In this document: one piece after another, positions 7,298-12,288 of the stretch
Position numbering within the stretch: position 1 is the first letter of the stretch
How the letters are laid out: each line of letters opens with the position of its first letter
Origin: Acidobacteriaceae bacterium
GTDB taxonomy: Bacteria; Acidobacteriota; Terriglobia; Terriglobales; Acidobacteriaceae
Reading direction: 5' to 3'
DNA: 12,288 nucleotides
NCBI GenBank assembly: GCA_025462805.1
Contig: JAOAPJ010000287.1
Span: forward strand, 1 to 12,288
Made by a program: the position numbers and the translations under genes
Notes under the pieces: generated by a model
The model's database searches: none
What the model was told of the DNA's origin: nothing
What the model saw: only the letters and a program-made list of their open reading frames with translations

Positions 7298-8475
7298 GTG
7301 AGACCACCCAAACGCAATCGGAGGGCGGGCGCAGTCTGGATCTGCTGGACGTGCTGCTGATCTTTGCACATCGCAAGTGGATCATCCTGGGGTGGGTGGC
7401 GGCCGGCCTCATCACGGCTATCGTTCTCATGTTTACGACCACCAGGCTGTATCTTGCTCGGGCAACAATCCTGGCACCCGAGCCGGAGCAGTCCAGCTCC
7501 GCTCTCATGGGCCAGCTTGGAGCCTTATCGGCATTTAGTGGAAGCCTAGGTGTGCGTACGCCAGCAGAGCTCTACGTCTCGCTGCTCCAGACGAACGTCG
7601 TGGTGCTCGATATGGTCGATCGCTTTCAGTTGACCAAGGCCTATAACATCCCCGATCGGGAGGCCGCGGCTGGCCTGCTGCGTAAGCGGTCGAAGTTCGT
7701 CGCGAGTAAAGACGGCCTGATCCAGATCACGGTGGAGGACCAGGATCCCAAGCGCGCCGCAACGTTGTCCTCTGGGTTCGCAGAGGAGCTGTTTCGGCAG
7801 AACAACCGCATTGCCATCGGAGCGGCCAGCCAACGACGCCTCTTTTTCCAGCAGCAGCTGCTCGATGAAAAGAACCACTTGGCAGATGCGGAGGTAGCGC
7901 TAAAGCAAACGCAGCAATCCACCGGTGTGCTGCAGCTAACCGGGCAGGCAGAAAATATCATCCGCCAGGAAGCCGAGCTCGCGGCCGACATCACCAGCCA
8001 CGAGGTGCAATTATCTGCCTTGCAGACATCCTCGACGGAGGAGAATCCGCAGATGGTACGGCTGCGCACGGAGTTGGCTGGCCTGCGTGTGCAACTGACG
8101 CAGTTGCAGAAGGGCACGGGAGGCAGCACCCTTTCGCAGGCAGAGTTCCCAACTGCCGGTCTGGAATACATCCGCAAGCAAAGGGAAGTGCAGTATCACC
8201 AGACGCTGTACGATCTGCTGGCGCGGCAGCTGGAGGCTGCACGGATTGATGAGGCCAAGGCTTCACCCCCGGTGCAGATGGTGGATCCGCCGCTGATCCC
8301 ACGGGTTCCGTCGTGGCCGGCCAAGGGGGTCTTCCTCATTGTCGGGCTCGTGATTGGCCTTACCCTCGGCTGCATTCGCTGCGCTGTCATCTGGCTTTAC
8401 GAGTACGCCGATACTGATCCACGCCTGCGCGATCGCTACGCGGCTGTGAAGCGGTCCTTCGGGCTGCGTTCTTAG
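7294..8475 (+). CDS. Wzz/GumC-type polysaccharide chain-length determinant (co-polymerase), no kinase domain
   Basis: 393 residues from a TTG at 7294 that overlaps the export gene stop (TTGA), with no separate Shine-Dalgarno, so translation is probably coupled. There is no other start before the first membrane segment. Order of parts: cytoplasmic N-terminus with LDLLDVLLIFAHRKW, TM1 about 29-49, a periplasmic alpha/beta base carrying the DPKRAATLSSGFAEELFRQN-type segment (151-170), a long coiled-coil (about 180-320), the proline-rich motif DPPLIPRVPSWPAKG (331-345), and TM2 about 345-368. The tail is short, about 25 residues. This is a polysaccharide co-polymerase of the Wzz/GumC/Wzc-N class. 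The Walker A/B and tyrosine-rich kinase module of Wzc is absent, so a separate BY-kinase may exist elsewhere or none may be needed. It should sit in the inner membrane, set polymer length with the polymerase and contact the SLBB exporter. Confidence 0.88.
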   Translation: MSETTQTQSEGGRSLDLLDVLLIFAHRKWIILGWVAAGLITAIVLMFTTTRLYLARATILAPEPEQSSSALMGQLGALSAFSGSLGVRTPAELYVSLLQTNVVVLDMVDRFQLTKAYNIPDREAAAGLLRKRSKFVASKDGLIQITVEDQDPKRAATLSSGFAEELFRQNNRIAIGAASQRRLFFQQQLLDEKNHLADAEVALKQTQQSTGVLQLTGQAENIIRQEAELAADITSHEVQLSALQTSSTEENPQMVRLRTELAGLRVQLTQLQKGTGGSTLSQAEFPTAGLEYIRKQREVQYHQTLYDLLARQLEAARIDEAKASPPVQMVDPPLIPRVPSWPAKGVFLIVGLVIGLTLGCIRCAVIWLYEYADTDPRLRDRYAAVKRSFGLRS

Positions 8476-8482
8476 GCGCAAC

Positions 8483-9463
8483 GTGGCTGGAGGGGTATCG
8501 CCGGGACCGGTGCAAATCGTCGCAGTTGTTGTGCTCTACCACCAGTCTCCATCCGAATCGGTTACCGTCGCGACACTTGCCGCCGCCCTGAAGCAGACGA
8601 ATCTTGTCGCGTGCAGGGTGCTCGTCTACGACAACACTCCGAGCTCTTCCCCAACTCCGGATCCTTTGTCGACACTCATCGAGCCGCTTATTCCGGAAGG
8701 GTTCCGCTACCACCGCGCGGCGGAGAACCGCGGACTCTTCGGCGCATATAGCGCAGGGCTGGCGCTGGCACGGGAGGAAGGATGCGAGTGGCTGCTCACG
8801 CTGGATCAGGATACGGCGCTTCCACCGGATTTTTTCGCAGCCGTCAGGCCTGGTGTCGCAGCAGCCTCGGAAGATCAGCGTATTGGGGCGATTGTGCCGC
8901 ATCTTGCGGAGGGAGATCGCTTGCTGTCGCCAGCTTATGTGGGGGTGGGCCGTTCCCGGCCGCTCCCCCGGGATTTTGGGGGAGTGCCCGCCCGCGAAGC
9001 GCGTGCGTTCAACTCCGCCGCGCTCCTGAGAGTGGAAGCCATCGAGGAGATCGGTGGCTTCCACCCATGTTTCTGGCTGGATCATCTGGATAGTTGGCTG
9101 CATCGTGAACTGTTTCTTCACGGCTGGCGTATCTACGTGCTTGCGTCGTTGCAGCTCGAGCATCATTTTTCGCTGCTGAACTATCGTGAGCGAGTCTCCA
9201 TTGGCCACTTTCGCAACTTCCTCATGGCGGAGTCAGCGTTTTTTGATCTCTATGGCACCTGGTGGGAGCGCGCTCTTTACACTTTGCAGCTCGGGGTGCG
9301 GATGATCACCCAATATGCCCGCGATGAACCCGGGGACATCCAGAGCGCCACGCGAAGCGCTCTGCTGAGGCGTCTACGAAGCGGCCGGACAACCCGGTTG
9401 ATGGAGTGGCGAAAAAAAGCCGGCGGTGCGGACACCATACTTGCCGCTAAGAGCGAGAGATGA
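8483..9463 (+). CDS. GT2 rhamnosyltransferase-like glycosyltransferase (first of tandem pair)
   Basis: 326 residues from the GTG at 8483. The start begins 7 bases after the chain-length gene, with an AGG (8474-8476) 6 bases upstream. A GTG at 8510 is an alternative that still keeps the first strand VQIVAVVVLYH. GT-A fold features are the VAVVVLYH strand (13-20), YDN (49-51), ENRGLFGAYSAG (81-92), the metal-binding LDQD (107-110), FNSAALLRVEAIEEIGGF (176-193), and the acceptor/catalytic stretch WLDHLDSW (198-205). LDQD with FNSAALL resembles the RfbF/dTDP-rhamnosyltransferase branch of GT2, so rhamnose transfer to a lipid-linked oligosaccharide at the cytoplasmic face is the best guess; the sugar is not provable here. 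The gene overlaps the next, related gene by ATGA, so the two are translationally coupled. Confidence 0.83.
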   Translation: MAGGVSPGPVQIVAVVVLYHQSPSESVTVATLAAALKQTNLVACRVLVYDNTPSSSPTPDPLSTLIEPLIPEGFRYHRAAENRGLFGAYSAGLALAREEGCEWLLTLDQDTALPPDFFAAVRPGVAAASEDQRIGAIVPHLAEGDRLLSPAYVGVGRSRPLPRDFGGVPAREARAFNSAALLRVEAIEEIGGFHPCFWLDHLDSWLHRELFLHGWRIYVLASLQLEHHFSLLNYRERVSIGHFRNFLMAESAFFDLYGTWWERALYTLQLGVRMITQYARDEPGDIQSATRSALLRRLRSGRTTRLMEWRKKAGGADTILAAKSER

Positions 9464-10371
9464 CAGGGAGAGCGCCGATCCTGATGGTGGTCGTGCTTTA
9501 TCGGACATCGCTCGCCCACTCGTTGCTCACTGATTTCAAGACCATCGCGGGACTGAAGCAGGCCTTCACCGAAGACCGGGCACTGTTGGATGCGTTTGAT
9601 CTGCTGCTCTGGGACAACAGCCCGCAACCAAGCGATAGCCCTGCATTGCCGTTTCCCTTCACTTACCACCATGCCGCGCGCAATGTCGGCGTGGCGGCAG
9701 CCTACAACGGTGCGGTCGACCTGGCATGCGAGCACGGAGCAAGCTGGCTGCTGCTGCTGGATCATGACACCTCCGTCACTGCGGAGTACCTGAGCGGAAT
9801 GCGAAAGCATGCAGAGGAGGCAGAGAGCCATCGCGCGATCGCCGCGGTCGCCCCCCTGCTGACAGCGGGAGATGTTCTCCTCTCCCCACGGCTGTGGAGA
9901 TTTGCCCGGCATGTCCCGCTTCCGCGCGCCGCCGCTCCCTACACAGAGACGCGCGCGATCTATGCTGCCAATAGCGGCACCATGTTAAAGGTGGAGGCGC
10001 TTCGTGCTGTGGGCGGGTACAGCACGCGCTTCTGGCTCGACTACTCGGATATCGAGCTGTTCCATCGCTTGCACCGCCGCGGGTATCAGATCCGCATCGC
10101 GAATGATCTCGCGCTGGAACATGAGATCGCGATGCTCGATTACGACGCGCGTATGTCGCCCGCCCGGTATGCGAACTACCTTGCGGCGGAGGGTGACTTC
10201 CTCGATCTATGCCGTGGCCCAGTCGAGCGGGCGATGCACCTGCTCCGTCTGGTGGTCCGGACGGTGCGGCAGCGGCGGTTTGCGGACGCCACATTCTCCC
10301 GCATGACGCGGCAGGAGCTTTGGCGCCGTTTGCGCACCGGCCGCCGTCAGCGGCAGCGTGGAACCGACTAG
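9460..10371 (+). CDS. GT2 rhamnosyltransferase-like glycosyltransferase (second of tandem pair)
   Basis: 303 residues. The ATG at 9460 overlaps the preceding stop (ATGA) and follows a GAGCGAGAG purine run. It is a clear paralogue of its upstream neighbour: LMVVVLYRTS strand (8-17), WDNS (51-54), RNVGVAAAYNGAV (74-86), metal-binding LDHD (100-103), NSGTMLKVEALRAVGGY (171-187), WLDYSDIELFHRL (192-204), and the shared C-terminal pattern of NYLAAEGDF and a basic tail. DHD replaces DQD, and SDIE replaces LDSW near the catalytic base. The pair may therefore have diverged in acceptor or linkage, adding successive residues to the same repeat unit. The gene ends at TAG 10369-10371, overlapping the stop of the opposing GT4 gene. 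The exact donor is inferred only from family resemblance to rhamnosyltransferases. Confidence 0.83.
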   Translation: MTGRAPILMVVVLYRTSLAHSLLTDFKTIAGLKQAFTEDRALLDAFDLLLWDNSPQPSDSPALPFPFTYHHAARNVGVAAAYNGAVDLACEHGASWLLLLDHDTSVTAEYLSGMRKHAEEAESHRAIAAVAPLLTAGDVLLSPRLWRFARHVPLPRAAAPYTETRAIYAANSGTMLKVEALRAVGGYSTRFWLDYSDIELFHRLHRRGYQIRIANDLALEHEIAMLDYDARMSPARYANYLAAEGDFLDLCRGPVERAMHLLRLVVRTVRQRRFADATFSRMTRQELWRRLRTGRRQRQRGTD

Positions 10372-11510
10372 AGCCGCTGCTGCCGAGCCACTCGGCGGTA
10401 GATCGCAGCGGTCTCCTGGGCCGTCTTTCTCCAGGAGAACCGGGCGGCCTGCGCCAGACCGCGCGCCGCGAGCTGCGACCGCGCCCCAGGATCGGTGTAG
10501 AGGCGTTCGAGCGCATCGGCCAGTTCTGACTGGGACGTGGGATCGATGAGCAGGGCACCGTCCCCGGCGATCTCCGGAATGGATGTCCGGTTCCCCGCGA
10601 TGGTGGGCACGCCGGAGGCCATCGCCTCCAGGACCGGGATTCCGAAGCCCTCGTGCAGCGAGGGGTATACGAACAGCAGCGCGCCCCGCATCACGGCGGG
10701 CTTGTCTGCCTCGTCGATGTACCCGGCAAAACGAACGCGCTCTTCCAGTCCCAGCTCTGCTGCCGTCGCGAAGATCCCTTCGAAATGCCAGCCCTTTTTT
10801 CCCGCCACCACCAGGCGAGCCTCGGGATGCCGGGCGGCCAGTTGGGCGAAGGCGCGCAGCAGCAGGGACACGTTCTTTCTTGGCTCGAGCGTGCCCAGAT
10901 AGAGCAGATACCGCTCTGGAAGTTCATACCGTTGACGAACCGCGGCCAGTGCCGCTTCGCATCCATCCGGGTGAAATGCGTCACTCTTGCCGTGGTGGAC
11001 GACGGCGCTGTTCGGCAACGCCAGGCCAAACCACTTGCGGCAGTCTTCCAATGCAGATGCGGACACGAAGATCAGGAAGTCGGCACGACGCACCGCCTGC
11101 CGGATAAAGACGCGCATGTATGCCCCCTTGGCCGGGGTATGCATATGTGGCAAAAGAAAGCCTGTCATGTCATGCATGGTGACCAGTCGCCTGGCCCGGC
11201 AAGCGAAAAGAGGCAGTGAGTAGTGGAGGGAGTGCAGGACATCGATGCGGTGCCGCCAGGTGAGCCAGGGCAGCACAAGTTGCTCGAACAGGAGACGGGC
11301 TGGAAGCAGGCGGAAGAGGCGCGACGGGATGACCAGCGGCCGAACCCGATCCGGGAGAGCGGCACGGAGCGCCGGATCGTCGGACTGCAGCGCCGCCATC
11401 AAGGAGAGATCAGGAGGTGCATTGCGGAACTCCCGCAGCAGGTTCTCCGCGTAGCTGCCGACTCCCATCCGGCCAACCGGCACCTGGGTCAGGTCGATCA
11501 GAACGCGCAA
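10368..11510 (-). CDS. GT4 family glycosyltransferase (GT-B fold, mannosyltransferase-like)
   Basis: 380 residues from a TTG at 11510. GGAG on the minus strand (plus 11521-11524) lies 10 bases upstream, which supports this start. The N-terminal half has a GT-B opening strand MRVLIDLTQ with a glycine loop (GRMGVGSYAENL, 13-24), VLHSLHYSLP (91-100), TMHDMTGF (111-118) and FVSASALED (148-156). The C-terminal half has LYLGTLEPRKN (203-213), LVVAGKKGW (233-241), and EGFGIPVLEAMASGVP (287-302) with the E-x7-E pair Glu287 and Glu295 that binds the nucleotide sugar. This is a retaining GT4 enzyme, close in pattern to WbdB/WbaZ-type mannosyltransferases, and probably adds one residue of the polysaccharide repeat unit in the cytoplasm. 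It is transcribed against the export operon, and the two stop codons share CTAG at 10368-10371. The exact sugar is unknown. Confidence 0.88.
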   Translation of the reverse strand: MRVLIDLTQVPVGRMGVGSYAENLLREFRNAPPDLSLMAALQSDDPALRAALPDRVRPLVIPSRLFRLLPARLLFEQLVLPWLTWRHRIDVLHSLHYSLPLFACRARRLVTMHDMTGFLLPHMHTPAKGAYMRVFIRQAVRRADFLIFVSASALEDCRKWFGLALPNSAVVHHGKSDAFHPDGCEAALAAVRQRYELPERYLLYLGTLEPRKNVSLLLRAFAQLAARHPEARLVVAGKKGWHFEGIFATAAELGLEERVRFAGYIDEADKPAVMRGALLFVYPSLHEGFGIPVLEAMASGVPTIAGNRTSIPEIAGDGALLIDPTSQSELADALERLYTDPGARSQLAARGLAQAARFSWRKTAQETAAIYRRVARQQRL

Positions 11511-11626
11511 TAAGTTGCAACTCCGGCTACTAAGTTATTGAGGAACACCGCGCATTGTCCGCGCGCCCGCAATCCAGTATCCTCTATTCAGGATAGCAAG
11601 CGCGCTCGCGCCTGCCGCATCGGACG
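11511..11626. promoter_or_regulatory. Divergent intergenic region between GT4 and the last GT2 gene
   Basis: This 116-base stretch separates two divergent glycosyltransferase genes. On the plus strand TTGTCC (11555-11560) and TATCCT (11578-11583) are 17 bases apart, each matching the sigma-70 consensus at 4 of 6 positions. The -10 candidate is the left arm of a perfect inverted repeat TATCCT-CTATTC-AGGATA (11578-11595). The 9-mer ATTCAGGAT (11586-11594) also occurs in the first divergent region (2842-2850). I found no convincing minus-strand promoter for the GT4 gene. Confidence 0.35.
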
Positions 11627-12288
11627 TTGAGCCCTCTATCGACTAGCGCTTCCCATCCCAACTCCCCCGGCCTGGATCTCACTGCGGCGATCGTCACCTA
11701 TCGCAACTCGATGGCGCAGCTTCGCAGTGCGGTCGAGAGTCTCGCATGTCAGCCAGCCCGTGCGCAGCTCATGCTGGTGGACAATGCCGGCGATGACGCG
11801 GTTGCTTCTCTGGCCAGCGAGTTCGGAGCATGCTACCTTCGCGCTCCGGGGAACCTGGGCTTTGGCAAGGCACACAATCTTGCCTACCAGCACTTGCGCC
11901 TGCTGAGCCCCTATCACCTGGTGCTGAACCCGGATGTACACTTCGGTCCGGAGGTGGTCGCGGGCCTGGTCCGAGAGATGGATGAGCATGTCGATCTCGG
12001 CGTTATCATGCCGAAGATCCTCTATCCGGACGGTTCCACCCAGTACCTGTGTAAGCGGCTGCCGGCCCCTTGGGACCTGCTGATGCGCCGCTTCAGCCCG
12101 TCGCTGGCGCGCCGGCTGTTGCAGCCCGCGATGGACCGCTACGAGCTGCGCGACCGCGACTATGACCAGCCCATGCAGCCGCCTACGCTCTCCGGGTGCT
12201 TTCTGATGTTGAGAAATTCGGTGATCGATCAGGTAGGTCTGTTCGACGAACGTTTCTTCATGTACATGGAAGATGTCGACCTGGTCCG
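11627..12288 (+). CDS. GT2 glycosyltransferase (WbbL/rhamnosyltransferase-like), 3' partial
   Basis: This open frame runs off the right edge; about 220 residues are visible. An in-frame stop lies at 11594-11596, and the only usual start codon before the first conserved strand is the TTG at 11627 (CTG at 11612 is less likely). A GGA sits only 2 bases before it, so the ribosome site is weak. The first in-frame ATG, at 11711, would delete the AAIVTYRNS strand, so it is rejected. Seen in order: AAIVTYRNS, MLVDNAGDD, RAPGNLGFGKAHN, the metal-site LNPDV, GVIMPKILYPDGSTQ, SGCFLMLR, and GLFDERFFMYMEDVDL with the ED catalytic-base motif. These are classic GT2 WbbL/RfbF-like motifs. Its pattern (NPDV, MEDVDL) differs from the DQD/DHD tandem pair, so it is a separate GT2 branch. 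It probably extends the same polysaccharide repeat unit. Confidence 0.8.
   Translation, partial: MSPLSTSASHPNSPGLDLTAAIVTYRNSMAQLRSAVESLACQPARAQLMLVDNAGDDAVASLASEFGACYLRAPGNLGFGKAHNLAYQHLRLLSPYHLVLNPDVHFGPEVVAGLVREMDEHVDLGVIMPKILYPDGSTQYLCKRLPAPWDLLMRRFSPSLARRLLQPAMDRYELRDRDYDQPMQPPTLSGCFLMLRNSVIDQVGLFDERFFMYMEDVDLV

Noticed and set aside
8387..9208. 273-codon minus-strand frame
   Set aside because: It overlaps the first GT2 gene and the end of the chain-length gene and has no family resemblance.
9412..9418. In-frame A-AAA-AAA heptamer near the end of the first GT2 gene, a possible -1 frameshift site
   Set aside because: A -1 shift meets TAA at 9448-9450, before the next gene's ATG, so it would only change about ten C-terminal residues and make no fusion; no downstream stimulatory structure was seen.
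10394..10401. GGCGGTAG, the core of the RfaH-recruiting ops element
   Set aside because: It lies inside the GT4 coding sequence near the 3' end, not in a leader, and the following TG of the consensus is CG. Treated as chance.

Overview
This window reads as a piece of an acidobacterial chromosome, most likely class Terriglobia (the Granulicella/Terriglobus/Acidobacterium group). The assignment is by recognition, not by a search. It rests on high GC content, a large choice-of-anchor-D repeat protein with the Arg-rich membrane tail common in that class, a very long multi-SLBB export protein, and an FkbM methyltransferase whose N-terminus resembles acidobacterial homologues. At least four genes start with TTG or GTG.

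Layout. Bases 1-1848 hold the 3' part of a secreted or surface protein built from Ig-like repeats; its start lies outside the window. It converges on a minus-strand FkbM methyltransferase (1864-2748). A short divergent promoter region (2749-2878) then leads into a plus-strand exopolysaccharide block: a Wzy/O-antigen-ligase-type membrane protein (2879-4243), a 237-base gap with hairpins, clustered CTAG sites and a possible 49-codon leader ORF, a 938-residue SLBB outer-membrane export protein (4481-7297), a Wzz-type chain-length protein without a kinase domain (7294-8475), and two tandem, related rhamnosyltransferase-like GT2 enzymes (8483-9463 and 9460-10371). The export-to-GT2 genes overlap or nearly touch and look like one operon. 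A minus-strand GT4 glycosyltransferase (10368-11510) converges on it, sharing a CTAG that supplies both stop codons. A second divergent region (11511-11626) precedes a plus-strand GT2 glycosyltransferase that starts at a probable TTG and runs off the right edge.

How the genes fit together. The set matches a Wzx/Wzy-dependent exopolysaccharide or capsule locus. The glycosyltransferases build a lipid-linked repeat unit, FkbM may O-methylate a sugar, Wzy polymerises, the Wzz-like protein sets chain length and bridges the envelope, and the SLBB protein exports. No initiating sugar-phosphate transferase, Wzx flippase or tyrosine kinase/phosphatase is visible; they may lie beyond the window.

I see no phage, CRISPR array, insertion sequence, tRNA or rRNA, and no clearly new defence or mobile system. 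The points most worth a second look are a G8 tract in the export gene that could act as a phase switch, the structured leader with its start-stop coupled small ORF, an internal lipobox near the C-terminus of the repeat protein, and a shared 9-mer inside inverted repeats at both divergent promoter regions.
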